64,000 nt of DNA from Linanthus parryae (Eukaryota > Streptophyta > Magnoliopsida > Ericales > Polemoniaceae). The first letter of the stretch is position 1, and every line of letters starts with the position of its first letter. The DNA lies in contig JALGPY010000007.1 of assembly GCA_023055425.1 (NCBI GenBank), positions 22,082,001-22,146,000 of the forward strand. Reading direction: 5' to 3'. The position numbers and the translations under genes are program-made. This document shows, piece after piece, positions 34,501-44,976 of the stretch. Below the pieces are notes generated by a model. That model was given only the letters and a program-made list of their open reading frames with translations, ran no database searches and was not told the origin of the DNA.

Positions 34501-34623
34501 ATCAAGAGAAATAATGCTCCTGTGGTGATGGTCGTGGTGCAGTGGGCTAATACATTGCCCTCTGAGGCCACTTGGGAGGAGTATTTGCCCCTTAAAAGGC
34601 AATTTCCTACCTTGGATTCATGA
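31489..34623 (+). pseudogene. Gypsy 1 pol: RT, RNase H, integrase, chromodomain, with stops
   Basis: In order: protease end (GGCDMVLGVQWL), reverse transcriptase (KTEIKNLVKEML, FCVDYRGLNE, then [10 protein letters not shown] with intact FFDD), RNase H (LETDATYHGIGAVL, FQIRTDHHTLKF), integrase zinc region (GHSGIKGTYKRL...CDTCQRMKG), integrase core (SLDFVEGLPKS, VSDRDSIFLSQFW, TDGQTERLNQ) and a chromodomain-like end (ATWEEYLPLKRQFP). Stops or shifts occur near 32140, 32212, 32730, 33033, 34017 and 34153. Several stops read TAG or TAA where Gln is expected, consistent with C-to-T decay of a methylated element. It cannot move on its own. Confidence 0.9.
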
Positions 34624-34650
34624 GGACATGAATTTCAAAGGGGGGTGCTT

Positions 34651-35162
34651 TGTCAGGAGGGAAGGACTAAAGTGAAAGAAATTGTAAAGTGATGACCTAT
34701 AATTAGGACTGAAGTGAAAGGAAACGAAAACTGATGACATGTAATTAGGATAGCAGTATCCGTTGGATCACAGGACCGAGAGGATCGTAGCCGTCCATTT
34801 GATTTTACCGTTGGAGGTTTAAAACAAAAGTGGAACGCTGTAGTTCCACTAATGGCGGGTAGGGGGATGCTGAGTTGGTGACCTGCTGGCAAGACGAAGG
34901 AAGGCGATTGGTCCAAGCGTGTCATCAGTCAGAGTGACGTGTGAAAGGCCGTTGCTTACTTTCTTTTATTGTATTCTTGCCCTACTGTTTCTCTTATTCT
35001 CATTTAGCACCCTTGTAGATAAAAGGGGCTTGTATTGCTGAACTAGGGCAGAATGTGAATCACAATTTCTTTTTTGATCTCTCTCTTCAAATCTTCTTCT
35101 TCTTCTTCTCCGTTCGCCGGAAAATCTCTCCGATTCAGGTCAGGAACTACAAGTTCCTGACA
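34651..35162 (+). repeat. Gypsy 1 3' LTR
   Basis: 512 bases, about 97% identical to the 5' LTR by eye. The TTC run is two units shorter. Confidence 0.95.
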
Positions 35163-35167
35163 GTCTA

Positions 35168-36295
35168 CCATTTTATAACTCCTTACGAGCTAAAGTGTGT
35201 CTCTCTAGATTGACTTGGCGTCCTACGAAGCCATTTTGATAGTATTGAATTCTTTGCTCGTGTGTTGCCATGTCGCTGGTTTGAGATGTTTAATAACTTT
35301 TGATTTCTCTCTCTTATCGATTTTTTTGTATGTTCATATATTGTGTTTGGTACTAGGCCCACTTCGAGAAGTATCCCCTCGTTGTGACACAATCTTGTTA
35401 ATCCAACCCCATGTTCAGGTCGGTTTCATCTTCTACTAAAGTATGACCATAAGTTTCTCTGTTTCATCATGAGCAAGAGCAGATGTACAAAGACCATCTC
35501 CAATAGGTCTTCGCGCAACTGGTAGCAATGGCGGGGTGAGACTATTGAGGGGTGGATGGCGTGGGCGGGGGAGGCGAGCTCGTCCTCGACCAGGGTGTGG
35601 CTCACAGTTTTCATCTTCTGTCCCGGGTTTCTCAGTAAAATATGAGCTTTCTTCATTTTTTTGAGTTAGATGACTCTATTGTTATTAACCGGGAAAGTGA
35701 TGAGAGGAAAAAAAAAAGGCAACATTGTGATTGCATTCTATTCCAATTAGTAGGATGTATATAAAATCAAAAAGTCATTATTGTTATTTTGTTGGTACGG
35801 GGAAGAACCACCATCGCACAAGTATCTAGGATCTTGAGTGTCGACGCCCCCTTAAGATTTTTTGAGCGCAGAAATGTGAATATAAGGAGCAACCTGGGAC
35901 AAACTGCAACCAAATTAAATAAAGTGGGTGTGGTGACCGTAGTCAACATAAACCAAACCAATAAATAAGTAACTATATTAATATAATGTTCTCCGCACAA
36001 CTCTTCCACTTTACGTTCTTACGAATTATTGGCTTGCATGAGAGATTGTTAAATGAATCGTTTGACAAATACGGACAGATTCTCAAGCTAGGCACGTAGG
36101 AAATTTTGACATTTATACACAAGATATCACAAAACACATTTGACACGAAAAAGGAGGTAGACACACTAGGCCTGACATGTTTACTCACCTCAAAAACCAC
36201 AACAAGTAATGAACACGCAAAACAAAGCGAATCCGACATCTAACACACCTTGTCTACGAACTCAATATCTATAATAAACTACATTTCCTTAATCT
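35168..36295. other. Intergenic region, no recognised gene
   Basis: This sequence continues the target of Gypsy 1. A locally GC-rich stretch at about 35500-35620 is open on the minus strand (DELASPAHAIHPS) but I recognise no family in it. No terminal repeats or RNA gene were seen. Confidence 0.4.
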
Positions 36296-36301
36296 TACAC
36301 C

Positions 36302-36797
36302 GCTAGAGTGGTGACATGATAGAGGGGTCCGTGGAGTCCCCCAATGGAGGAACCTCCGAAGCCCTCTGCTTGGCCGGCGAGAGCTCGAAGGGAAGAATCG
36401 ACGTGAGGGTACGGCAGCGACAAGGGTGGTTTTCGACGGATGACGATGGCGATGGAGATGAGCCGATGGCCGGACCGGTATAGGCGCTTGGGTGGTTTTG
36501 GGAAGGGTGAGGTTGGGATAGAGGTGGTGGTGGTTGGTAGGGATTGGAACCGAGGTGGGTCTTTCTGGGAGGCGTAGATGATCGGTGGTGACCATGGTGG
36601 TTTCCCAATGAAGACGCTGCTCTATTGCTTCTTCACTTCTTTCGCTGTGACTCTCGCTATTCAGTGTCGCCACTTCTCAGCTGTTGCGTTCTTCGGAAGC
36701 AGTCACACTGTTGATGTACTATTTGGTCTTAAGACCAAAATGACACCTCCACCACTAGTCTTTCCAGTGGATGCAAACGTTCGGTTCGGTGCGGTTT
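36302..36797 (-). pseudogene. Duplicate of pectate lyase-like exon 1 and 5' flank, inactivated
   Basis: The segment matches 19818-20229. Two lesions are visible: the position of the ATG now reads TTG on the coding strand (CATTGGGAAAC against CCATGGGAAAC), and one base is missing in the SSSV codons (GGTTTTCGACGG against GGTTTCACGACGG), shifting the frame before the [20 protein letters not shown] block. It has a Pro-rich insert (PPRKTHLGSNPYQPPPP and on) absent from the intact exon. The exon end reads GCG|GTGTAAG, a plausible donor, but no exon 2 follows. It is probably a partial duplicate whose break lies close to the exon-intron border. Confidence 0.85.
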
Positions 36798-36837
36798 GAG
36801 CGTAAAAAAAACATGAAAAGACAAAAATCACCCCTCG

Positions 36838-36960
36838 AATATGGATTATATAAAAAAAAAAAACTCTCATGTTTGGGAATATACAAAAACCACCACTCGA
36901 ATATGGATTATATATAAAAACAACTCTCGTGTTTGGGAATATACAAATACCACCCATGTT
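36838..36960. repeat. Two-copy tandem repeat, about 60-bp unit
   Basis: TCGAATATGGATTATATA...CTCTCRTGTTTGGGAATATACAAA occurs twice (about 36838-36898 and 36899-36957), upstream of the exon 1 duplicate. Related TTTTTGTATAT text occurs at about 52205-52290. Confidence 0.75.
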
Positions 36961-37600
36961 GAGACAAAAATCACCCCTATCAATGCATGGACGTTAGACG
37001 AAGAACACCCTTCTGTTACAATCAATTAATATGGAGTGCAATCTGTCTTTTTTATGACCATTTTGCCCTTGTTGTATTTTTTGTTATTTTGGTCATGTTC
37101 TTGATTTTCTTGACCACCGCGACCCCTACCACCACATCCCCACCACCACCACGGCAAGGAAACCCAGTAACTACGAATCAAAAGCAATGAGCACATGATA
37201 CAGATCTCACGTCAAGCAGCACACTACCCCCATCAAGCACCAGAAATGTCATTTAAGAATAAGATTTCAATTTTACGTCTAATTAAGAAAACCATGAGCA
37301 GAAGAACATATGCATACAACAAATCCCACATCTGAACTAATTAATCTCAAACCCTAAACACCAACAAGTGTCAAACCATTTCTCTAATCTTGCAGCAACT
37401 ACCTTTTCAACCTCGTCTTCTATTACTTGATCATAATTTCTCACAAACTTCGTTCTTCTAATCTCCTCCTCAACTCGGAACATATAAGAGGAGAAAAGGT
37501 GCTGAAGAGTACACAAACAAGTTACAGATTATTCAAAGGCTCAGAGGATGGGGTCGCGGAAGTGGGGATTTATGAACAACAAGATGATAAATGAGAGAAA
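36961..37600. other. Intergenic region, no recognised gene
   Basis: AT-rich sequence with a short CACC-rich stretch at 37115-37160. It ends at an undefined boundary with the 5'-truncated LINE; I could not find the LINE's target duplication. Confidence 0.4.
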
Positions 37601-39127
37601 GAAGAGAGACTAAGTGAAGTTCCAGTTTCCAGAAGATTAATGTTTAAAGACTTGTGGCAACAAGTGGATTTGGAGGAAAAAAGATTGGCAGTATCAGGAT
37701 CTAAAGAACATCAACAGGTGCATAGGTATGATGAATCAGACTCTATTCATATAGTTGAACTTGTGGAAGAAGATAAGATAGAAGGCTGGAACAAAAATAA
37801 AAAGATTTTGGTGGCTAGCCTAAATCAGCCACAACAGAAATTTTAGTCCTCAGCTGGAATTGTCAGGGCTTGGGAAGTAACCTGACATTCCAAAGATTAA
37901 GAGGGTAGATTACAACCCATCTTCCCAGCTTAGTTTTTTTATCAGAAACAAAAAAAAATGTAGTTGTGAGAAATCAAAGGAGATTGATGTTTGCTAATAG
38001 CTATATTGTTGATCCAAAAGGTGTGAGTGGTGGTCTAAGTTTGTGGTGGTGGAAGGTCTAAATGTAGAGATTATCTGGAGTTCTAAGAATGTCATCATTG
38101 CAAGAGTGGAAGGACATAACTTAAAGTGGGAGATATGAGTTTTTGTGTATGCTCCTTCAAAAACAAAACATAGAGAAGCTTTTCGGAAAGAGTTAGTGGA
38201 TATTTCTAAACAATTTACAGAACCATGGATTATTGTAGGAGATTTCAATGACTACACAAGCAGTGAGGATAAGGGTGGTGGTACTGATACAATGCCATGG
38301 AGATTGAGAAGATTCAGACAATTCATTTTTGAGTGTATGTTACTTGAGATGCAAGCCCAATGTATGAGTTACTCTTGGACAAATATAAGATAGAATAATG
38401 AAGTTAGGGAATTAATTGACAGAGCTTACTTCTCTACTGATTGGGGAGTGAATTATCCAAATGTTGAGCTCAAAAGAGAATACATTTTGGCATCAGATCA
38501 TGCTCCCTTGATTATCAACACAAGTCCTGGTAAGAAGAGAAGAAGATATAACTTCAGATTTGATGAAAATTGGACAGGGATGGATGGTTGTGAGGAGGTG
38601 ATAAAAAGAATGTGGGAAAGGCAGGTGGAAGGTTCTAGAGCTGTGAAAGTCACACGGAAATTGAAAGTTTGCAGAGAAGGCATTAGAGATTGGGATAGGC
38701 GAACAAATGGAAACAACAAGAAAATCATTCAAGAACTGGAAATTTAACTTTTGGACATACAGAAGCTTCCCCACTCACAACAAAATTGGAAAAGGCAAGA
38801 AGAAATTAGAAGTGAACTTACTGAAGCCTGGAGGAGAGAAGAAGTTTATTGGAAACAAAAATCTAGTGTGAGCTATCTGAAAGAAGGAGACATGAATACA
38901 AAGTTCTTTTACTTATCAACCCTCATGAGAAGACATAGAAATACAATTAACAAAATTAAGAGAATCGATGGCAGCTGAGAGGAAGATGAGAAGAAGATTG
39001 CTAAAGAGTTTAAGAGTTTTTATAAGGAGCTTTATACCACAAAATGGGAAAAAGGCTGGTCTTTTTTTTGAATTCAGTAGCTATGAAGGTCTTGGAGGAA
39101 GAGAATCATGATTTGCTCAAAAGACCT

Positions 39128-39352
39128 GAAGAAGAAGAAGAAGAAGAAGAAGAAGAAGAAGAAGAAGAAGAAGAAGAAGAAGAAGAAGAAGAAGAAGAAG
39201 AAGAAGAAGAAGAAGAAGAAGAAGAAGAAGAAGAAGAAGAAGAAGAAGAAGAAGAAGAAGAAGAAGAAGAAGAAGAAGAAGAAGAAGAAGAAGAAGAAGA
39301 AGAAGAAGAAGAAGAAGAAGAAGAAGAAGAAGAAGAAGAAGAAGAAGAAGAA
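39128..39352 (+). repeat. (GAA)75 microsatellite inside LINE 2
   Basis: 225 bases of uninterrupted GAA/TTC lie within the reverse transcriptase-coding part of LINE 2. Pure purine-pyrimidine tracts of this length can form triplexes. Confidence 0.95.
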
Positions 39353-39880
39353 ATAAGGAAGACTGATTCAGCTTTGACCCTGGAAAAGCTCTTGGGTATG
39401 ATGGATACACATGCCACTTTTACAAGAACTAATGGGAGATTATTAAAATGGATGTGGTGGCAGCAATTCAAGAAATCTTCCAATCAAGAACTATGCTAAG
39501 AAGTGTGAATAAGACTGTCTTGTCTATGATCCCAAAGGTAACACACCCTGAATTTGTTAATCAATTTAGGCCAATTGCATTGTGCACTTTCCTATATAAA
39601 GTGGTGGCTAAAACTATGGCTAATAGATTGAAGAGGATCCTCCCTAGGATAATTTCCAAAGAACAATCAGCTTTTGTACCCCCAAAGAATGATTCAAGAT
39701 AACATCATTATAGCACAAGAGTTTTTTCATTTTATCTCAAGATATAAGCAAGGGAAGAAGGGGTATTTTGCTCTGAAATTAGATTTAAATAAAGCTTATG
39801 ACAGATTGGAGTGGGACTTCTAGGAACAAGTGTTGCTAAAACTGGGTTTTGACAAGAATTGGATGGATTTGGTGACTCAA

Positions 39881-40347
39881 TTGCCTCGTTTGGGTAAGCT
39901 AGATTAATGGATAGATATATTATCAAAAATATAGCAAAAAAATCGGATTTTCGTAGGAGAAGAACCGGATCCTGTTTGGCACGACCCAGATCCTGTTTGG
40001 CATGAACCGGATCCTGAAGGTTCCTACCCAGATCCAGATGGTTCCTACCCGGATCCTGATAGGTCCTACCCGGATCCTGATGGGTGGTTCGCTTACGTGT
40101 CTCTTCCTAGTTGGTTAATTTGTGTTCGGATGGGTCCTATCCGGATCCGGTTAGTCTCTACCCGGATCCGGTTATGTGGTTGGGCAACGGAAAATTGTTC
40201 TAAAATAACCGGATCCGGATTTTAAAATACCCGGATCCGGGTAGTCCAAAAAATCCTAAAATCTATCTAGCTCATCCAAACGGGTCTGATTATTTTTCAA
40301 ATTTTCATTAATCTATCATAAAATCTAGCTTTGCCAAACATGGCCAA
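39881..40347. mobile_element. MITE with CCGGATCC-rich interior, inserted in LINE 2
   Basis: Ends TTGCCTCGTTTGGGTAAGCT and, reversed, TTGGCCATGTTTGGCAAAGC match imperfectly and continue with AGATT. The LINE reverse transcriptase resumes after it with STVSYTIKLNG. The interior holds many copies of ACCCGGATCCTG/CCGGATCCGG. Family assignment (PIF/Harbinger-like) is weak because the target duplication is unclear. Confidence 0.6.
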
Positions 40348-41649
40348 TGTATCTCAACAGTGTCTTATACAATTAAATTGAATGGGAAGAAGGAGAAGAA
40401 TTTATTCCACAAAGAGGATTAAGGCAAGGGGATCATTTATCCCCTTACCTCTTTGTAATTATTATGGAGGTGCTTTCCTTGTTATTGCATAAAGCTCAAG
40501 AAGACAGAAAGGTGTAAGGGATTTCTATCTCAAAGAAGAGGGTATGGTTGAATCATTTATTGTTTGCAGATGATTCTGTTATTTTCCTACAAGTCAGGGA
40601 GGAGGAAGTTAGGAATTTTATGTAGATTCTTGAAGTGTTTGGGAATGCAACATGAATGGAGATTAATATTAATAAGTCAGGTATACTCTTTTCTCCCAAT
40701 ACAGAAGGGGATCTTGTAAGTAAAATATCTGATCTTTGTGGTATCCCTGCTTTGGACAAATCTATTAAGTATTTGGGGTTGTCTGCTTTTTGGGGAAAAT
40801 CAAGATTTGAAGCTCTTAACTATATTCTTGAGAGAATTATATAAGTGTTACAAGTTTGGAAGAAGAGAAACTTATCTGTTGCAGGTAAAGAAGTAATTCT
40901 GAAAGCAATAGCATATGATATGCCAAGCTAGGCTATGTCTTGTGTGCTCTTCCCTGTAAAAATGTGCAAAAAAATCACTCAGATAATCAGAAAGTTTTGG
41001 TGGGGAGCTGGCCCTACAGATCAGAAAGTGCATTGGTTAAGGTGGGAGAAGGTGGCCAGAAGAAAGATAGAGGAAGGTATTGGATTTAGGGATTTATAAA
41101 GTTTCAATATTGCTATTTTGGCTAAGCAGTGTTGGAGAATCAACAAAAACCCTGACTCTTTAGTTGCAAAGATCCTTAAATCAAAACACTATAGTAATTC
41201 AAATTTCATGGAAGTAAAGGAGGGTCACAACCCCTCCTAGGTTTGGAACAGTTTGCTAGCAGGAAGAAGATTGATTGAAAAGAAGGCTTGTTGGTTAGTT
41301 GGAAATGAAAACATGATAAACGTGTTAAATGACAGGTGGGTTCCTTCTATTTTTTCTTAGAAGCTTAATACTAATGCCATGGTGGATCCAGAGATGAAGA
41401 TTTCAGAGTTACTCAATATAAATAACAGAAGATGGAAGGTTTCTAAACTAAAGCAAATTTTTGAGGAACCAGAAGTCAAAGCCATTATGGAGACTACTTT
41501 GTCTTGCTTTAACAAAGAAGATTGTTTGTATTGGCCACTTGAAAAGAATGGAGATTTCACAGTTCAGAGTGGTACAAGAGCTGCAAATGAAATGAAAAAG
41601 GATCAACAAGGTATGTCTGTGCAGTATCCTTGCAAAGCCTCTACTTCTT

Positions 41650-42675
41650 TGACTTTTCATAAAGAATATTAGAAATGGCTTTGGACAAGAGACTTGCCTC
41701 CAAAAATTCTCCACTTTTGGTGGAGGTTAATTCAGGGAGGGCTAGCTACTAAAGTTAATCTAGAAAAAAGAAAATGCAGTGAGTCGAGGCTTTGTGTAAT
41801 TTGTCAGCTAGAGGATGAAACTTTGGAACATTGCCTGTTTCAGTGTCCTTGGACAATTCCAATCTGATTCACCTTGGGGCTTTTGAACCCAGATATGTGA
41901 AAAAGGATTGGAAATGTTCAAAAATGGTTTGTAGAGCTGGAGGATCAAGTGAGAGGTAAATTTATTGAAGAAGAAGCTGCTTTGAAGTGTATTGTTTGTT
42001 GCTGGATAATTTGGAAGGGCATGAATAGAGTTGTGTTTGATGACACTAAGCCAAACCCAGAACATATCAGAATGGTTTTTATAAGAGAATATAGAAGACA
42101 TAAAAAGGTGGTTGACAGAAGCAGGAAATCAGAAGGGTGAAGAGGATAGAAGAAGGAGCACGAACACTTCTGTGGAAATAAAAAAATGGAAGCCACCAGA
42201 TGTTGGAATACTGAAATGTAATACAGATGCTGGATGGGGTAAAAATTCTCACATTGCTCACCTGGGGTGGATTATCAGAGATTACAGAGGGGAAGTTCTT
42301 AACTGGGGGTGGAGTAGAGAGACTGCAGATTCAACTCTGCTTAGTGAAGCTCTAGCTCTCAGATTGGGGATATGGAAAGCTCAGAAATATCAAGACAAAG
42401 AGATAATTTTTGAAAGTGACAGTAAGTTGGTTGTTGAAGCCATTTAAAAGAAGAAATCTTGCTAGGTTTTAGCAATGGTGGTTGAAGATATTTTAGAAGG
42501 TTTGAAGATTATCAAAGGTCAAGTGAATTGGATCAGTAGATCCCAAAATTTAGCTGTTGATGATTTAGTGAAGAAAGTTAGAATTGGTAGTTTTGTTAGT
42601 ATAAATGATGACAATGTTAGTCTAATTCAGGTAGAAGTAGAAAAGAGTAGTTGTAATTGTGTGTTTTTGAGTTAA
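41650..42675 (+). pseudogene. LINE 2 zf-RVT and RNase H remnants
   Basis: A zf-RVT segment (PPKILHFWWRLIQGGLATK, CVICQLEDETLEHCLFQC) lies at 41690-41860. From 42186 an RNase H domain reads WKPPDVGILKCNTDAGWG, HLGWIIRDYRGEVL, SEALALRLG, IIFESDSKLVVEAI, a stop, then VNWISRSQNLAVDDL. The expected acidic residues D, E, D and D are present, but the stop near 42445 breaks the domain. Confidence 0.8.
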
Positions 42676-42698
42676 TACAATCTCTATTTGAAAAAAAA

Positions 42699-43093
42699 GC
42701 AGCTACCAAACCGAGTTGCTGGCGAAATTCACGAAAGAAGGTGTGGAAATTCATCTTCTGCTCCGAATTCCATTCTCACACCTCCTTCCATAACCTCCTC
42801 ATCTTCTTCTTCGAGAAAATTATCGCACCTCTCCTTCTCCAATTCCTCCACCACATCCACCGATGTCCACTTCCCCAAACTCTCACGCTGCTTCAATTCG
42901 TCGCTCCAATTCCAATCGCCGGTCCTCATAAATGCCCTCAAAATAGTTGATTCCTGCGATTTGGCTCTTTCTCGAGATCTGGACTGCACCAAGACAACGA
43001 TCCTCGTCTCCAAGAAACTCGGTGAGGCCAGCCTCGAGCTCCTCCGAACCTTCGGGGAGGTCGAGTGCTTGTACAATCTCTCGCCGGAGCAGC
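42699..43093 (+). pseudogene. PGDH: Phosphoglycerate dehydrogenase (PGDH) N-terminal fragment, left part
   Basis: Plant PGDH oxidises 3-phosphoglycerate in the plastid, the first step of phosphorylated serine synthesis. Here a Ser-rich, transit-peptide-like stretch is followed by TKTTILVSKKLGEASLELLR and GEVECLYNLSPEQ, the start of the mature enzyme. No ATG is present: LINE 2's tail abuts the fragment on the left. It is cut at 43093 by a Gypsy element, and the frame resumes at 51777. Confidence 0.78.
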
Positions 43094-43459
43094 TGATACG
43101 CCCATGGTTAACCGAGCTATTTCTACCGATAGACCCTAACGGGTTATTCGACGTCCCTCTCGCTTTGATGATTTTGTTTGATAAGTCGTATTAGTTTTAT
43201 TGTTATTTTCATGTTCTTGTCGTTAATTGGGTTTAATTTCTTTTAGTGGGTAATTTAGCAATTTTTCCTTTTCAGTTTTGGAGGCACTATAAAAACAATT
43301 GTTATTTTTCATTTTGGAGAAATATATCATAAAAATTTCCCAACTCTTCCTCACTTTTTTTCTCTCTCTCCCAACACCTAATATTCTTCTTCTTCTTCTT
43401 CTTCTTCTTCCTGCGTTCGTTCGTCTCGTTGGTCCTCTTCCGGTACAAACTTTGTACCA
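43094..43459 (+). repeat. Gypsy 2 5' LTR
   Basis: 366 bases. It contains a short CTT run (43383-43411) where the 3' LTR has a much expanded one. The first 290 bases are nearly identical to the 3' LTR. Confidence 0.9.
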
Positions 43460-43744
43460 ATTGATGCTTTCACTGTTGATTGCGGATTTCAGCCACCTAC
43501 TGAGTCGCGATCTCCCTCAACCTCCCACTGCCCAAACGCCACACACCCTACCCACTGGTTCACACACTGCGATAGGGGTTTTTTGTTGCTCTCGGTGAGT
43601 TATGTCTTTAGTGGGTATTGATTTTGTTATTGGGTTTTGCTCTGTGGAGTTGTTCTTCAAGCTTGGTCTATTTGTTTCCATCTAGTTGTGTTGTTGCTTC
43701 GTGGGTCAACTACAATCTTCGACAAAACAACCCCCCTCCACGCC

Positions 43745-44976
43745 ATGGTCGACGATTCACAGTCCTCGCACGTCGAGCAACCTTTCTCCATCACCGAGGT
43801 CATGAATTTGGTCCAGAACCTTCAACGGGATATGGGTCGAATCGAGGCTCGGGTTAACGCAGCTCCTCCACCACCACTGCCGCCTCTCCCGCCGCCGCCG
43901 CAACAGCAGGGTCTCCTGGGGCCGCCACCAGCGCCTGATCGCCACCACAACCCAGAACCGGCCGCACACCCAATGGCCTGGCATCCCCCTCCATCCCAAT
44001 TTTACCCGGTACTCATGACAACACGTCGCGTATGCGGTTTGATGCACCACGATTTTCGGGGGACGACGTCGTCGGGTGGATCTTCAAGATTCAAAAATAC
44101 TTCGATTATTTTCAAACGAACGAAGCCGATCGTTTGCAACTAGTTTCAATCCTCATTGATCACCCGATATCTGAGTGGTTTCATTACTTTATCTGCCACA
44201 ACGAGGCTGCGACATGGATGGATTTTCTCTATGCAGTCAAGCAGCGGTTTGATCCAGAACATTACGTTGATTACTTTGGACTCTTCGCCAAGTTGCAGCA
44301 ACAAACCACAATTTCTCAGTATTAGTCGGAGTTTGAAACCTTGTTCAATAAGGTCGCCAACACGGATGAGGGCACTTTGATCTCCCTATTTCGTTCCGTC
44401 TTGAAACAGCCGCTTCAGCGCGAACTTGGTTTGCGCAATCCGACCACTTTGGCCGAAGCTTTTTCCTTAGCAGGGGAATTATCCGCTTCCTACACCGAGC
44501 TTGTCCAAACGTATGTGCCAACTCCCAAACGGTCCTGGACCGCTGCGCGCCCGCAGACGTCCACTCCGCGACCCGTATCTGGTACCGAGCAGTCCACTGA
44601 GCTCCCATCTCGTTTCCTTACACGCGAGCAGCGCACATAACGGGCTAGCAAGGGCCTCTATTTCCGATGTGATGAAAAATGGGATAGCAACCACAAATGC
44701 ACTCCAAAGTTTCTCATGTTTTCGGTGGACGATGACGGTGATGGCCCGTCTTCTGAGGATCCAGAGGACTCTGATATTATCACGGAAATGATTCCCACCC
44801 TGCATACACTATCTGGTAATCTAATTCCCAGTTCCTTTAAGTTTCTTGGTTCTATCACGCGGACTAATGTGCATGTGCTGATTGATAGTGGGAGTACCCA
44901 TAACTTCATTCACCCCGTTATAGCAGAGCAACTCCGTTTAGTTTTGCAGCCCGTCACACCCTTTCATGTTTATGTC
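43745..44976 (+). pseudogene. Gypsy 2 gag and start of protease
   Basis: From ATG 43745: SSHVEQPFSITEVMNLVQNL, a Pro-rich stretch (43861-43935), then after a frameshift MRFDAPRFSGDDVVGWIFKI, ISEWFHYFICHNEAATW and LQQQTTISQY followed by a stop. A degenerate knuckle (LYFRCDEKWDSNHKC) lies near 44660. Protease begins VHVLIDSGSTHNFIHPV and is cut at 44976 by the solo LTR. Confidence 0.85.

Larger units (their letters stand above)
29477..35167 (+). mobile_element. Ty3/Gypsy chromovirus with both LTRs, target duplication GTCTA
   Basis: The body is 29482-35162 (5.68 kb), flanked by perfect GTCTA copies (29477-29481, 35163-35167). LTRs are 29482-29999 and 34651-35162, both TGTCAGG...CTGACA. A primer binding site TGGTATCAGAGC is at 30003-30014 and a polypurine tract AAAGGGGGG near 34637. 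The LTRs differ at about a dozen positions plus a TTC-repeat length change, so the insertion is fairly recent. Domain order gag-PR-RT-RH-IN-chromodomain defines a chromovirus. Confidence 0.95.
37843..41100 (+). pseudogene. LINE 2 endonuclease and reverse transcriptase, heavily broken
   Basis: The endonuclease begins ILVLSWNCQGLGSN at 37843 and includes IVGDFNDYTSSEDKGG near 38235 and LASDHAPLI near 38490. The reverse transcriptase shows DPGKALGYDGYTCHFYKN at about 39375, NQFRPIALCTFLYKVVAKTM near 39560, LDLNKAYDRLEW near 39780, GLRQGDHLSPYLF near 40420 and LLFADDSVIFLQ near 40560. The (GAA)75 run sits directly before the APGPDGF-type block. At least ten stops or shifts. Confidence 0.82.
37600..42698 (+). 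mobile_element. 5'-truncated L1-type LINE
   Basis: Only the last part of ORF1 remains (about 37640-37846), followed by endonuclease, reverse transcriptase, zf-RVT and RNase H, then a short A8 tail at 42691-42698. The 5' boundary is approximate. It carries an internal (GAA)75 tract and a MITE. It differs from the LINE at 20.3-27.1 kb in having an RNase H domain. Confidence 0.82.

Noticed and set aside
39044..39499. Long poly-Glu, poly-Lys, poly-Ser and poly-Leu open frames
   Set aside because: They are readings of the GAA microsatellite in LINE 2 and do not represent proteins; the same holds for the poly-Phe/Lys frames at 51.5-51.8 kb.
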